NCBI GenBank assembly: GCA_019745325.1
Contig: JAIETK010000004.1
Span: 98,613 to 162,612, forward strand
Reading direction: 5' to 3'
Length of the DNA: 64,000 nucleotides
Source: Nitrosomonas sp.
Lineage (GTDB): Bacteria; Pseudomonadota; Gammaproteobacteria; Burkholderiales; Nitrosomonadaceae
The position numbers and the translations under genes were made by a program. The notes under the pieces were generated by a model that did not search any database, was not told the DNA's origin, and saw only the letters and a list, made by a program, of their open reading frames with translations. Shown one piece after another: positions 7,941 through 17,486 of this stretch (position 1 is its first letter; each line of letters begins with the position of its first letter).

Positions 7941-10127
7941 ATGAGTACAGATCTCGAACAGTTTTACGAAATTTTCTTTGAAGAATCTTCTGAGTTATTG
8001 GCTGAAATGGAAACATGTCTTTTGAGACTGGATGTCAATTCTCCAGACCTGGAAGATTTAAACGCTATTTTTCGTGCTGCGCACTCTATCAAAGGCGGTG
8101 CTGGTACATTTGGTTTTACGGATATGACGGAGATGACTCATATGTTGGAAACATTGCTGGATAAATTGCGTAAAGGCGAACTTAAGGTGCGTAGCGAAAT
8201 GATTGATGCTTTTCTTAGAGCAGGTGATGTCATTAAGGAACAGCTAGCGGGTCATCGCGGTGAAGGTCAAGCGGATCCGGCTGTTGCGGCGGCTGTTTGT
8301 GAGGAATTGAAGAAGCTAAGTGACGGGGTACAGGAATCGGTAGTTGTTGAACCGGTAGCAAAAGAAGAACCTGGAGAGAATTTAGGGGCTACTAATCAGA
8401 TTGAAACCGAAGTAATAGAATCACCAGCAGTAGATTCACTCAAAAATATTTATAGTATTGAATTCTCCAGTACCGGTATGAGTAGCGCGACGGTCGATCA
8501 CTTGCTCGATAATTTAAAACGCCTCGGAGTTCTCGAGAATTTGACACCTGCTAACACTAGCAATAGTTTTAAACTAAAGCTTGCAACCTCAAATTGTGAA
8601 GAAGATGTTTGGGAAACATTGGCTTTTATTGTCGATCCGGCAAATCTGAAAATAGAAACTATCGTTGTGGAAAATACTGAAGCAGGTTTGTCAGCTACTG
8701 ATCATTCGGAAGAAGCCGACAAGAATACAGAATCCCCTGTAACTGCAAATGAAGATGAATTTTCAATGACTGATTTGCCACCAGCCCCAGGCTATGGTTT
8801 TTTTCCTGGGGCGCCTGCTGCGCCGATTGAGAGTGATGAACCGGAAATGAATCCAAGTGTTGGGCAGCAACCCAATACAGGTTTCAGCAAAAACGAATCT
8901 TCGGGCAACATAAACAAATCTTTGAACAAAACTGCTACTGCTACTCCAAACAGTGAAACTTCTTCAATACGTGTCAGCATAGAAAAAGTTGATCAGATGA
9001 TCAACTTGGTCGGTGAATTGGTGATCACACAAGCAATGTTAGCTCAAACCGTTTCACAATATGATCCAGTGCTTTTTGAGAAATTACATAGTGGGATGAG
9101 TCAATTGGAGAGAAATACGCGTGACTTGCAAGAATCTGTAATGTCGATTCGTATGATGCCAATTAGTTTTGTATTTAGCCGTTATCCTCGAGTTGTTCGT
9201 GATTTGGCTGCAAAGTTGAACAAGCGCGTTGAATTAAAAACAGTTGGTGAAAATACGGAACTTGATAAAGGCCTAATAGAAAAAATTGCAGATCCACTGA
9301 CTCATTTGGTAAGGAATAGCTTGGATCATGGTATTGAGGTTGCCGAGAAACGAGTTGCCGCCGGCAAGCCAGCGCACGGTACTATAACTTTACGAGCGTT
9401 TCATCAGGGCGGCAGTATCGTAATCGAAGTCAGCGATGATGGAGCTGGCTTAAATCGGGGGAAGATACTTGCGAAGGCAAAAGAACGCGGATTGCCTGTG
9501 CATGACGGTATGACAGATCAAGAAGTTTGGGCATTGATATTTGAAGCTGGTTTTTCGACAGCCGAGAAAGTCACGGATGTATCAGGACGCGGGGTTGGTA
9601 TGGATGTTGTCAAGCGCAATATTCAGAGTATGGGAGGGCGTATTGATATCGATTCGGCGTTAGGTACCGGCACACGTATTTCGATTCGCTTGCCTTTAAC
9701 GCTTGCCATTCTTGATGGACTATCCGTAACTGTCGGTGAAGAAATGTTCATTGTTCCACTTAATTACATTACCGAGTCATTACAGCCTGCGGCTGCAGAT
9801 ATCAAAACAGTCAGTGGTCAAGGGCGTGTGGTACAGGTACGCGGCGAATATTTGCCTGTTGTCGCATTGCATGAAATTTTCAATTTGCGTCCAAAAGTTA
9901 CAGCTGTTCATGAAGGGATCCTTGTAATTCTTGAAGCTGAAGGTCACAAAGCTGCACTATTTGTGGACGATCTCGTTGGACAACATCAAGTAGTCATTAA
10001 GAGTCTGGAAAGTAACTACCGAAGAGTGCAGGGTGTATCCGGAGCGACAATCATGGGCGATGGCAAGGTTGCACTTATCCTTGATACCGCTGCTTTAGTA
10101 ATGGCATCGCAACAAGAGATCGTTTAA
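7941..10127 (+). CDS. cheA: Chemotaxis histidine kinase CheA
   Basis: Autokinase that passes phosphate to CheY and CheB. 728 residues. The HPt domain has H48 in AAHSIKGGAGTFGF. A P2-like segment occupies about residues 170-250 (YSIEFSSTGMSS onward). An acidic, Pro/Gly-rich linker contains PAPGYGFFPGAPAAP, a type of insert seen in betaproteobacterial CheA. The P3 dimerisation helices include VDQMINLVGELVITQAML. The P4 ATPase has the N box HLVRNSLDHGIE and the G boxes DDGAGL and GRGVGMD. The C-terminal CheW-like P5 domain spans about 595-728. The ribosome binding site (AGGG) is modest. No receiver domain is fused to the C-terminus. cheW and receptors are not in the window and must be elsewhere. 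Confidence 0.97.
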   Translation: MSTDLEQFYEIFFEESSELLAEMETCLLRLDVNSPDLEDLNAIFRAAHSIKGGAGTFGFTDMTEMTHMLETLLDKLRKGELKVRSEMIDAFLRAGDVIKEQLAGHRGEGQADPAVAAAVCEELKKLSDGVQESVVVEPVAKEEPGENLGATNQIETEVIESPAVDSLKNIYSIEFSSTGMSSATVDHLLDNLKRLGVLENLTPANTSNSFKLKLATSNCEEDVWETLAFIVDPANLKIETIVVENTEAGLSATDHSEEADKNTESPVTANEDEFSMTDLPPAPGYGFFPGAPAAPIESDEPEMNPSVGQQPNTGFSKNESSGNINKSLNKTATATPNSETSSIRVSIEKVDQMINLVGELVITQAMLAQTVSQYDPVLFEKLHSGMSQLERNTRDLQESVMSIRMMPISFVFSRYPRVVRDLAAKLNKRVELKTVGENTELDKGLIEKIADPLTHLVRNSLDHGIEVAEKRVAAGKPAHGTITLRAFHQGGSIVIEVSDDGAGLNRGKILAKAKERGLPVHDGMTDQEVWALIFEAGFSTAEKVTDVSGRGVGMDVVKRNIQSMGGRIDIDSALGTGTRISIRLPLTLAILDGLSVTVGEEMFIVPLNYITESLQPAAADIKTVSGQGRVVQVRGEYLPVVALHEIFNLRPKVTAVHEGILVILEAEGHKAALFVDDLVGQHQVVIKSLESNYRRVQGVSGATIMGDGKVALILDTAALVMASQQEIV

Positions 10128-10418
10128 ATAATGTTTCATAGAATTTCAAAGAAACAGTTTTAACATGAATCGAGTGTTGGGGTAATGGTTAGATAAAAAA
10201 TGATATAAATTTTTTTAATGTTTAAAGATATCCAGATACTTTGGTCTATCTAATTGATAAAAAATGTTTTATTTGATTACTTCAAATATTTGTTCTCTAC
10301 AAATTAAACCTATATAACTGTCGATAATAGAATTGAATAACAACTGAGAGTTTTCAAATTTATTATCGAAGTTAAATTTTCTTATAAATGGATTTTTGCT
10401 TACTGAAATGGAAATGGC
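10128..10418. other. AT-rich spacer between cheA and cheR
   Basis: 291 very AT-rich bases with no gene. Its length suggests a separate promoter or mRNA processing before cheR-cheD-cheB. No strong terminator hairpin was found. Confidence 0.4.
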
Positions 10419-11282
10419 ATGGGAATAATTTCTAACTTTGATGAAAATTCAAATGACAAAACTCGCGAATATGTCTTTACGCAAGAAGATTTTGAACGAG
10501 TTAGAAAGCTGATATACAAACATGCTGGTATTTCATTGTCTTCGGGCAAGCAAAACATGGTGTATAGTCGCTTGGCTCGCCGTTTGCGTGCAACAGGTAT
10601 CAATAGCTTTCACGAGTATTTGAATTACCTTGAGCGCGGAAACTCTGAAGAATGGGAAGCTTTTACTAACGCTTTAACAACGAATTTGACTGCTTTTTTT
10701 CGTGAGCAACATCATTTTCCCATTCTCGAGAAACATGTCGAGAAACGCAAAAATCAAAACAAGATTCAACTCTGGTGTAGTGCTTCATCTACCGGAGAGG
10801 AGCCTTACTCAATGGCCATGGCGATGGTACAAGCATTTAATACATTGACTCCTCCTGTTCATATTCTGGCAACGGACTTAGATACTAATGTTCTCGCAAA
10901 AGCGCAACTTGGTGTTTATTCATTGGATAAGCTGGAAAAACTTCCGAAGGAAAAATTGAAGCAATTTTTCCTTAAAGGGAAAGGGCATCATGAAGGTTCA
11001 GCACGAGTTAGACCCGAGTTACGTAATATGATTACATTTCGGCAATTGAATTTACTGGATGACAATTGGCCAATACGAGGTCCGTTCGATGCCATTTTTT
11101 GCCGTAATGTCATGATTTATTTTGATAAGCCAACACAATATAAAATTCTAAAGAAGTTTGCACCGTTGCTTGCGTCGGATGGTCTGTTGTTTGCTGGGCA
11201 TTCTGAGAGTTTCCAACATGCGGTTGATTTGTTTAAGCTGCGAGAAAAAACTGTGTACGAATTAGCAAGTAGAACGAGGTAA
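10419..11282 (+). CDS. cheR: Chemoreceptor methyltransferase CheR
   Basis: S-adenosylmethionine-dependent glutamate O-methyltransferase that methylates chemoreceptors. 287 residues. The N-terminal helical CheR_N domain contains [20 protein letters not shown] and the basic [12 protein letters not shown]. The SAM domain contains [28 protein letters not shown] and [10 protein letters not shown], all diagnostic. A C-terminal receptor-tethering extension is absent. It ends 7 bases before cheD, and the three adaptation genes cheR, cheD and cheB form one unit. Confidence 0.96.
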   Translation: MGIISNFDENSNDKTREYVFTQEDFERVRKLIYKHAGISLSSGKQNMVYSRLARRLRATGINSFHEYLNYLERGNSEEWEAFTNALTTNLTAFFREQHHFPILEKHVEKRKNQNKIQLWCSASSTGEEPYSMAMAMVQAFNTLTPPVHILATDLDTNVLAKAQLGVYSLDKLEKLPKEKLKQFFLKGKGHHEGSARVRPELRNMITFRQLNLLDDNWPIRGPFDAIFCRNVMIYFDKPTQYKILKKFAPLLASDGLLFAGHSESFQHAVDLFKLREKTVYELASRTR

Positions 11283-11289
11283 TAATCGC

Positions 11290-11901
11290 ATGACTGAGAT
11301 CATTGATGAACAACTTGCTACTAATTTTTATTTTGATAAAAATTTTAATAGTCAGGCGGTTAAACTGTTACCGGGTGAATATTATGTGACTGATAAGGAT
11401 ATTTTGCTGGTAACGGTTCTCGGATCTTGTGTAGCCGCTTGTATACGCGATTGCTATAGCGGCATTGGAGGAATGAACCATTTCATGCTTCCTGACGGTG
11501 GTGGTGATGCAGGGAGTCCGTTAAATGCTTCAGCTAGGTACGGAACATATGCGATGGAGATATTGATCAATCAGCTGTTGAAACTGGGTGCTCGTCGCGG
11601 CAATTTGGAGGCTAAGGTTTTCGGTGGCGGAAATGTTCTTGATGGTTTGACGGTTGCGAATGTAGGTCAACGGAATGCAGATTTTGTATTGAAATTTTTA
11701 CAGACAGAAAAAATTCGAGTTGTTGCACAAGACCTAGTCGATGTGTTCCCACGTAAAGTTTACTTTTTCCCCAAAAGCAGCCGAGTGATGGTTAAGAAGT
11801 TACGCAATGTGCGTAACACGACACTTTCTCAGCGGGAAAGCGACTACAGGCAACGTTTACATCGAGTGGATTCCGGTGGGGATGTTGAACTTTTTTCTTA
11901 G
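11290..11901 (+). CDS. cheD: Chemoreceptor glutamine deamidase CheD
   Basis: Deamidates Gln side chains of chemoreceptors to methylatable Glu. 203 residues. The catalytic Cys is C47 in [11 protein letters not shown] and the His is H64 in GGMNHFMLP. The [16 protein letters not shown] segment supplies the conserved Thr region, and KVFGGGNVL is a family mark. It overlaps no neighbour but lies between cheR (7 bases) and cheB (37 bases). The C-terminal tail ([20 protein letters not shown]) is basic and variable in the family. Confidence 0.95.
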   Translation: MTEIIDEQLATNFYFDKNFNSQAVKLLPGEYYVTDKDILLVTVLGSCVAACIRDCYSGIGGMNHFMLPDGGGDAGSPLNASARYGTYAMEILINQLLKLGARRGNLEAKVFGGGNVLDGLTVANVGQRNADFVLKFLQTEKIRVVAQDLVDVFPRKVYFFPKSSRVMVKKLRNVRNTTLSQRESDYRQRLHRVDSGGDVELFS

Positions 11902-11938
11902 AACAAATTGACTTGTTAACCAAAATTGAGAGTTAAAG

Positions 11939-13018
11939 ATGGATAAGACTAGAGTTCTGATAATTGATGACTCAGCGTTAATTCGGCGCTTATTAAGCGA
12001 GGTTATAAATAGCCAGCCTGACATGGAAGCCATAGGATCCGCTCCAGATCCTTTAGTGGCGAGAGAAATGATACGTGAGATGAATCCTGATGTATTGACG
12101 CTGGATGTTGAGATGCCCAAGATGGACGGTTTGGACTTTCTCGAGAAATTAATGAGGTTGCGGCCAATGCCTGTCGTGATGGTTTCAACATTAACTGAAA
12201 ACGGTTCAGACGTTACTTTTCGTGCGCTCGAATTGGGTGCGGTTGATTTTGTTTCTAAACCTAAAATTGATATCGCTGCCGGCTTAAAAGAATATGGCGG
12301 TGAGATTGCAAATAAAATTCGCATTGCTAAATCTGCTCGGCTTAAAAAATCTGCAAATATAGCAGTAGCAAAGAGTGCTACAGCGGATGTGGTATTGCCT
12401 TCGGTGTCGAATCGCATCGCATCGACCGAGAAATTGATAATAGTAGGTGCGTCTACTGGCGGTACGGAAGCAATAAAGGAATTTTTAATTAGAATGCCGC
12501 CGGATTCACCTGGAATATTAGTCACCCAACATATGCCCGAAGGTTTTACCAAGTCATTTGCCAATCGATTGAATTCTCTTTGCAAAATTTCGGTAATTGA
12601 AGCACAAGGAGGAGAACGGGTTTTACCCGGCCATGCCTTTATCGCACCTGGTCATTCTCACTTGTTACTGAAACGTAGCGGTGCGAATTATATGACTGAA
12701 TTAAACCATGGAGAGCCTGTTTGTCGACATCGCCCGTCGGTTGATGTACTATTTAGGTCTGCGGCGAATTGTGCAGGTAAAAACGCGATTGGTGTGATTC
12801 TTACTGGCATGGGAAAAGACGGTGCAGCGGGAATGCTGGAAATGCACAAAGCAGGTTCGTATAATTTCGCTCAGGATGAGAGCAGCTGTGTAGTGTTCGG
12901 TATGCCGAAAGAAGCGATTGCAGCAGGTGGTGTAAATGAGATTGTTCATTTAAAAGATATGGCTAGATGTGTTCTGTCAAAAATATCCAGCATGGGATCT
13001 CATGGTAATCGCGTATAG
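11939..13018 (+). CDS. cheB: Chemoreceptor methylesterase/deamidase CheB
   Basis: Phosphorylation-activated methylesterase that reverses CheR methylation. 359 residues. The N-terminal receiver has D10-D11 and phosphoacceptor D56 in [13 protein letters not shown] Lys/Ala-rich linker occupies about 130-160. The C-terminal esterase domain has the triad S172 (VGASTGG), H198 (VTQHMPEGF) and D294 (GMGKDGAAG). It closes the chemotaxis operon. Confidence 0.97.
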   Translation: MDKTRVLIIDDSALIRRLLSEVINSQPDMEAIGSAPDPLVAREMIREMNPDVLTLDVEMPKMDGLDFLEKLMRLRPMPVVMVSTLTENGSDVTFRALELGAVDFVSKPKIDIAAGLKEYGGEIANKIRIAKSARLKKSANIAVAKSATADVVLPSVSNRIASTEKLIIVGASTGGTEAIKEFLIRMPPDSPGILVTQHMPEGFTKSFANRLNSLCKISVIEAQGGERVLPGHAFIAPGHSHLLLKRSGANYMTELNHGEPVCRHRPSVDVLFRSAANCAGKNAIGVILTGMGKDGAAGMLEMHKAGSYNFAQDESSCVVFGMPKEAIAAGGVNEIVHLKDMARCVLSKISSMGSHGNRV

Positions 13019-13047
13019 TTGGTATTAACTTTTTTGGATTTGAAGTT

Positions 13048-13554
13048 ATGCAAACTACATCGTCAATGACAAAGCTTATTTCTCGGCTTGCTGTGTTAAT
13101 TGGTATCAGTTTCTTGGTAAGCTGTGGAACAGTTCAGGAAAGACCAACGGTTAAACATGTTCCCGCAATAAAGAAACCGGCAGATTATCATCAAGTCAAA
13201 AAAGTCCTCTATTCTCAGTATAATGAGTGGCAAGGTGTGCGCTATCAACGGGGTGGTCTCAGTCGGCATGGCGTTGATTGCTCGGGTTTCGTGCATATCA
13301 CATTCAAATCAAAGCTGGGCATGCATCTACCCAGAACGACTCATCTGCAATCCCGGGCCGGGAGAGAAATCCGCAAAGAAGAATTGAGAGCGGGCGACTT
13401 AATTTTTTTCAGAACGGGACCAGCTTCGAATCATGTAGGTATCTACCTGGAAAATAATAAGTTTCTTCATGCATCTCAAAAGAAAGGCGTTATCATCTCC
13501 AGACTGGATCACGTATACTGGAAAGCCAACTACTGGAAATCGGTTCGCGTTTAA
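13048..13554 (+). CDS. NlpC/P60 lipoprotein endopeptidase (MepS/Spr-like)
   Basis: Predicted outer-membrane lipoprotein that cleaves peptidoglycan cross-links or stem peptides. 168 residues. The signal peptide has lipobox LVSC (C26). The catalytic Cys is C78 in HGVDCSGF, the first His is H129 in SNHVGIYL and the second polar residue is H141 in FLHASQ. This is the MepS/Spr subgroup, which lacks an extra targeting domain. It lies just behind cheB but probably is not part of chemotaxis. A hairpin terminator follows. The start could also be the internal Met at codon 7. Confidence 0.9.
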   Translation: MQTTSSMTKLISRLAVLIGISFLVSCGTVQERPTVKHVPAIKKPADYHQVKKVLYSQYNEWQGVRYQRGGLSRHGVDCSGFVHITFKSKLGMHLPRTTHLQSRAGREIRKEELRAGDLIFFRTGPASNHVGIYLENNKFLHASQKKGVIISRLDHVYWKANYWKSVRV

Positions 13555-13601
13555 TCAGCCAGTGGTACCAGTAAGTGTCTGTTGCTTCAACTCGCGATTT
13601 G

Positions 13602-13630
13602 CCGTGGTCTTGCCACGGGGTTGTTTATTT
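13602..13630 (+). terminator. Hairpin terminator after the NlpC/P60 gene
   Basis: CCGTGG (13602-13607) pairs with CCACGG (13613-13618), followed by a T-rich run from 13621. It probably ends the che/nlpC transcript. Confidence 0.6.
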
Positions 13631-13677
13631 AACGCTGGCTTCTCGCATTACACCAATAATCTTTGCGGAAATGCAAC

Positions 13678-13995
13678 ATGGATGAAGAAATTAAACAACG
13701 TCTTCAGAATAGGAAAATATGGCAACGCGGTTTCTTCATGCTGCTTTACATGGGAATTTACGGTTTTTGCAACTTCCTGATAATCGCAATATTTTTTTTT
13801 CAATTTGTAACACTGATCGTAACCGGACAACCCAATGCGCTGCTACAGAGTTTTAGCCAAAGCCTCGGTACGTATCTCCGTCAAATTATTGCGTACATGT
13901 CATTGAATACCGATCACTTGCCATTTCCTTTTAGCACATGGCCAAGTGATGATAATGCTGAACAACTCACCAAAAATTCCAACGCAAGCGATTAG
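13678..13995 (+). CDS. DUF4389 family membrane protein
   Basis: About 105 residues. It begins with a charged N-terminus (MDEEIKQRLQNRKIWQRG), then one long or two short hydrophobic segments (FFMLLYMGIYGFCNFLIIAI and FFFQFVTLIVTG). The sequence QSLGTYLRQIIAYMSLNTD and a PFPFSTWP motif follow, as in DUF4389 proteins. The tail is polar. Function unknown. The ATG at 13678 was preferred over a TTG at 13663. Confidence 0.75.
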   Translation: MDEEIKQRLQNRKIWQRGFFMLLYMGIYGFCNFLIIAIFFFQFVTLIVTGQPNALLQSFSQSLGTYLRQIIAYMSLNTDHLPFPFSTWPSDDNAEQLTKNSNASD

Positions 13996-14153
13996 CATAT
14001 TACTGCATCACAATTCTTCAGAAGCTTTGTCTGTTTTTTCACAATTTAATTGCAACAGGAAGAAACAACTCTAACCTCGAATGGTTTAATATTAATCGTA
14101 TCAGAGTTTCTGGGTGTTTACCCGTCAATTTAGACATTTTCGGATATTACTGC

Positions 14154-15224
14154 ATGGCCTCCTTGTTTACGCCTCTTGCATTGGGTTCGCTTACGGTACA
14201 CAACCGGATTTTTATGGCGCCATTAACACGCTGCCGTGCGGGTGAAACGCATATACCGAACGATCTAATGGTTGAGTATTACAAGCAGCGTGCCAGCGCC
14301 GGCTTAATTATCGCTGAGGCGACAATGGCGATGGAAGGACATTCGGCGTTTTGGAAGGAACCAGGCATTTACTCGGCAGAACAAATTACCGCATGGAAGC
14401 GTGTGGCCACTGCCGTTCATGCCGCCGGCGGTAGAATTTTTTTGCAAATCTGGCATGGTGGGCGGGCGTGTCATCCACTGCTCAATCACGGCGCGCAGCC
14501 CGTAGCCCCCAGTGCTATTGCCATAGCCGATGAAGTACGTACGCCGCAAGGAAAACAGCCTTACGTTGTACCGCGCGAATTACATGATGACGAATTGCCC
14601 GGCATTGTCGCCGGATTCAAACAAGCTGCGCAAAATGCCAAAAATGCCGGATTCGATGGTATCGAAATTCACGGCGCCAATGGTTATCTGCTCGATGAAT
14701 TTCTGCGCGACGGCGCCAACAAGCGTAGCGGGCCATACGGTGGTTCGGTTGAGAATCGCGCGCGGCTGACTCTGGAAGTGTTGGAGGCTGTTAGTACCGT
14801 TTGGGGCAGTGACCGGGTCGGTTTGCGGATTTCGCCTCTGAGTAGTTACAACAACATGATCGACAGTGATCCGATCGGGTTATCTATCTGGCTTGCCAAT
14901 CAGCTCAACGATTTTCGCCTGGCTTACTTGCATGTTTTGCGCGGCGATGTTTATCAACAGCAAAACGGTGATGTGATGACACCTATTCGTAAGTATTATC
15001 GAGGCGTGCTGATCGGCAACTTCGAATATGCGCCGGATAAAGCGGATCATGACATTGCGGATGGCAAAATCGATGCCGTGGCATTTGGCCGGCTTTTTTT
15101 GGCCAATCCCGACTTGCCGGCACGTATCCGCTCAGGTGCAGCATTTAACGAACCCGATCCCGCGACTTTTTATACCGACGGTGCGGAAGGTTATACTGAT
15201 TATTCCGCGCTCCATGCTTCGTGA
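14154..15224 (+). CDS. Old yellow enzyme family alkene reductase (NemA-like)
   Basis: FMN-dependent NAD(P)H oxidoreductase that reduces activated C=C bonds of enones, nitro-esters or glyoxals. 356 residues, the usual length. The TIM barrel begins LFTPLALGSLTVHNRIFMAP with LTRCRA. The substrate-binding pair is in GIEIHGANGYLLDEFLRD (HxxN), and RSGPYGGSVENRARL and VAFGRLFLANPDLP are family marks. The usual (D/G)-rich phosphate loop is present near the C-terminus. Its stop codon lies 7 bases before the lipocalin start, so the two are likely co-transcribed. The physiological substrate is unknown. Confidence 0.93.
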   Translation: MASLFTPLALGSLTVHNRIFMAPLTRCRAGETHIPNDLMVEYYKQRASAGLIIAEATMAMEGHSAFWKEPGIYSAEQITAWKRVATAVHAAGGRIFLQIWHGGRACHPLLNHGAQPVAPSAIAIADEVRTPQGKQPYVVPRELHDDELPGIVAGFKQAAQNAKNAGFDGIEIHGANGYLLDEFLRDGANKRSGPYGGSVENRARLTLEVLEAVSTVWGSDRVGLRISPLSSYNNMIDSDPIGLSIWLANQLNDFRLAYLHVLRGDVYQQQNGDVMTPIRKYYRGVLIGNFEYAPDKADHDIADGKIDAVAFGRLFLANPDLPARIRSGAAFNEPDPATFYTDGAEGYTDYSALHAS

Positions 15225-15231
15225 CATAACC

Positions 15232-15747
15232 ATGCGACTATTAGCGATCAATGTAATACTCGGTTTCCTCAGCGGTTGCCTCTCACTTCCGCAAAATGTC
15301 GTGCCGGTCGACGGTTTTGAACTTAACCGCTATCTCGGCACCTGGTACGAAATCGCCCGGCTCGATCATTCATTTGAGCGCGGACTCGACAAAGTGACGG
15401 CAGAATATTTTCTGCGCGATGATGGTGGTGTCGGAGTCATCAACAAGGGCTTCTCAGCGGCGGAAAATAAGTGGAAAGAAGCGGAAGGAAAAGCTTATTT
15501 TGTCAGGGACTCGCAGCAAGGCTATTTAAAAGTCTCGTTCTTCGGCCCGTTTTACGGTGCGTATATTATATTCGAGCTTGATAAAGTAGATTACCAATAC
15601 GCCTTCGTTACCAGCTACGACAAATCGTACTTATGGTTGCTGGCAAGAACCCCGATGGTTAACGAGGAATTAATTACCCGCTTTGTGCAGCGATCAACCG
15701 AACTCGGTTTTGAAACTGCCAAGCTGATTTATCCAGAACAAGATTAA
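15232..15747 (+). CDS. blc: Bacterial lipocalin Blc
   Basis: Outer-membrane lipocalin that binds fatty acids and lysophospholipids. About 171 residues. From the ATG at 15232 the signal peptide reads MRLLAINVILGFLSGC, with C16 as the lipidated Cys. The lipocalin signature DGFELNRYLGTWYEIARLDH follows, then FFGPFYGAYIIFELD and TSYDKSYLWLLARTP. An in-frame ATG at 15214 overlaps the preceding gene and would add six residues. Neither start has a clear ribosome binding site, which fits translational coupling to the reductase. Confidence 0.93.
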   Translation: MRLLAINVILGFLSGCLSLPQNVVPVDGFELNRYLGTWYEIARLDHSFERGLDKVTAEYFLRDDGGVGVINKGFSAAENKWKEAEGKAYFVRDSQQGYLKVSFFGPFYGAYIIFELDKVDYQYAFVTSYDKSYLWLLARTPMVNEELITRFVQRSTELGFETAKLIYPEQD

Positions 15748-15791
15748 ACCACTATGCCAAGGCGTGGTTGTTTCAGTGGATTGGTCGGAAT

Positions 15792-15992
15792 ATGCAGCAA
15801 ATACTTATCACTTTAGGAATCATTTTCCTCATCCTCGGTCTGTTGTGGCCGTGGCTATCGCAATTGCCATTAGGCCGCTTGCCCGGCGATATCCACATCG
15901 AACGAGAAAATTTCAGCTTTCATTTTCCGCTGATGACCGGGTTGGTTATTTCCGTCGTATTGACATTGATTCTGTGGTGGTTGCGGAAGTGA
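15792..15992 (+). CDS. DUF2905 family small membrane protein
   Basis: About 66 residues with two transmembrane helices: IILITLGIIFLILGLLWPWL-like at the N-terminus and MTGLVISVVLTLILWWL at the C-terminus. The loop has the family signature LPLGRLPGDIHIERENFSF. It follows blc closely. Function unknown. The ATG at 15792 matches family starts; a TTG at 15768 would add eight residues. Confidence 0.88.
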   Translation: MQQILITLGIIFLILGLLWPWLSQLPLGRLPGDIHIERENFSFHFPLMTGLVISVVLTLILWWLRK

Positions 15993-16135
15993 ATCATTAA
16001 AGCGGCACCAGGGTTACATTAATGCTTCCTCTGATTGCAGCGTAACGTCAAAGCACGTGTCATGTAGAGAAACCTTTGCAAAATGATGTGAATTTTTTGT
16101 TATTCCAGGTCTCTTCGGTAGTCCTAAGCAGTTAC

Positions 16136-16318
16136 TCATGGCTTTATCTCGGCGGAGTTAGGTATGACGCATTCGTAAGACCAGCTCATCGACTGTCTGG
16201 TATAAACGCCGCCATCGGATTCACAAGCTTCTTTGTTGTTATTGGCAGATACAAACGATGCCAAAAATAAAGCTAATAAAAGGATGGTATATAAAACTAC
16301 TTTTGTATTTTCGCTCAT
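16136..16318 (-). CDS. Small secreted protein, unknown
   Basis: 60 residues. The signal peptide MSENTKVVLYTILLLALFLA ends near SFVSA. The mature part is about 35 residues with two Cys (ACESDGGVYTRQ and YECVIP), probably one disulfide. AAGG lies eight bases before the start on the reverse strand. The family is not recognised. A periplasmic location is inferred. Confidence 0.55.
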   Translation of the reverse strand: MSENTKVVLYTILLLALFLASFVSANNNKEACESDGGVYTRQSMSWSYECVIPNSAEIKP

Positions 16319-16678
16319 GAATTAACCTTATTGAATGGAGCGGGTCTATGCGCTGTATTTGAATATCACGACTATGTCATTGTTTTATAATGGATAGCAT
16401 TGGTGATCTGTTTAAATGCAGCTTGATGTAACCACGACTCACCTTATGCAGTAACGATAGCTATTAAACGGTTATTAAACCATAAATTTTGCTAATCGCG
16501 ATTGTATCGTGAGGAATCATCGATAATATATGTGGCGGGAACATTGGCATTTTCACGTTAGAAAAGCACCAAGTTGGAAATCATGCTGATTTCTTGCCAA
16601 ATATGCGGGCGGCAAGTGGCTGGTTATATTTTTTGCCGGGGAATTGGGCTGGGGCGAGCGGGTTTGTTCGAAAGGTCA
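16319..16678. other. Intergenic stretch between two small leftward genes
   Basis: About 360 bases with no convincing gene. The reverse-strand promoter of the small secreted gene probably lies at the left end. It ends at a strong leftward terminator. Confidence 0.4.
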
Positions 16679-16679
16679 A

Positions 16680-16710
16680 TAAAAAAACCTCCGGTTTGAG
16701 GACCGGAGGT
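16680..16710 (-). terminator. Strong leftward rho-independent terminator
   Basis: ACCTCCGGT (16687-16695) and ACCGGAGGT (16702-16710) form a perfect nine-base stem with a six-base loop. On the reverse strand the stem is followed by a run of T (the A-run at 16681-16687). It ends the transcript of the leftward gene at 16769-17156. Confidence 0.85.
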
Positions 16711-16768
16711 GAGTGTAGCTATGATACTCAACTGACTGTACTACAAGGGATTCCACAAAAACGCTTTA

Positions 16769-17156
16769 CTACTGTATGGCTGCTGCATTCATGCTGCTAC
16801 TGCTTGTATTCTGCGCTTGTTGTTCAACGGTTGACAATTTTCTGTGTAATTCTGCTTGCGCTAAGTCTTCTGCGCGTTGATACTCATGCTCGCGGATATT
16901 GGCGCGCAAATGCGAGACCTCATCTTGTCCTCTACGGCCGTAGGCATACGCGTGATCTTCATGCTCTTCCAAATCTTGCCGGTATTTTTCCACAATGACA
17001 GCTTCTTCCATCGCCAGGCTTTCGTAATATGCGGCAGCGGCTACATGATCATTGGAACTGATGTTGCTCGGCAGCTCAGGTACTTCAGCAAATGCGGAAG
17101 TCGTCATCAAACCGAATGCGAGGACAGACAAAATAGCGCTTATTTTCAATGCTTTC
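16769..17156 (-). CDS. Periplasmic protein with charged helices, unknown
   Basis: About 128 residues. The ATG at 17154-17156 is preceded by GGAGGGA, which decides the start. Signal peptide MKALKISAILSVLAFGLMTT, with a likely cut after AFA. The mature part is rich in His, Glu, Ala and Arg (HDHVAAAAYYESLAMEEAV-like, then EEHEDHAYAYGRRGQDEV), typical of a long helix or coiled coil, and ends in a Ser/Gln-rich tail. The His content might reflect metal binding, but no motif proves this. Confidence 0.7.
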
Positions 17157-17486
17157 ATTTTAATTCCCTCCATCGTTAAAATTCTTAAGTGTTGCCATCT
17201 TAACGAAGACAAAGGAGAGCGTATATTGGGGAAACCCTGGTTTTTTTATAAGGGAAACCATTAGGTGATTTTTGTTTTGATATCAGTGTGGTAAGCGTTG
17301 CATTGGCTGGTTCTATCAGATGGAGCGAGAGTGCTTCCGGGGTGCGGAATATGCAATCCACCCACGGTCTGCGGTGATTTATTAAGTAAGCGAACTATGC
17401 GAATTCGATTTCATATCTGTATACTTCATGATATTCGGAATTATTTTCTGACTTGAGTTCATCAACTAACCAGCCGGAGCCAGTCT
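17157..17486. other. Divergent intergenic region before sdhB
   Basis: 330 bases between a leftward gene and the rightward TCA operon, so it must hold both promoters. TATACT at 17420-17425 could be a -10 box, but no good -35 was found. There is no trace of sdhC, sdhD or sdhA. Confidence 0.4.
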
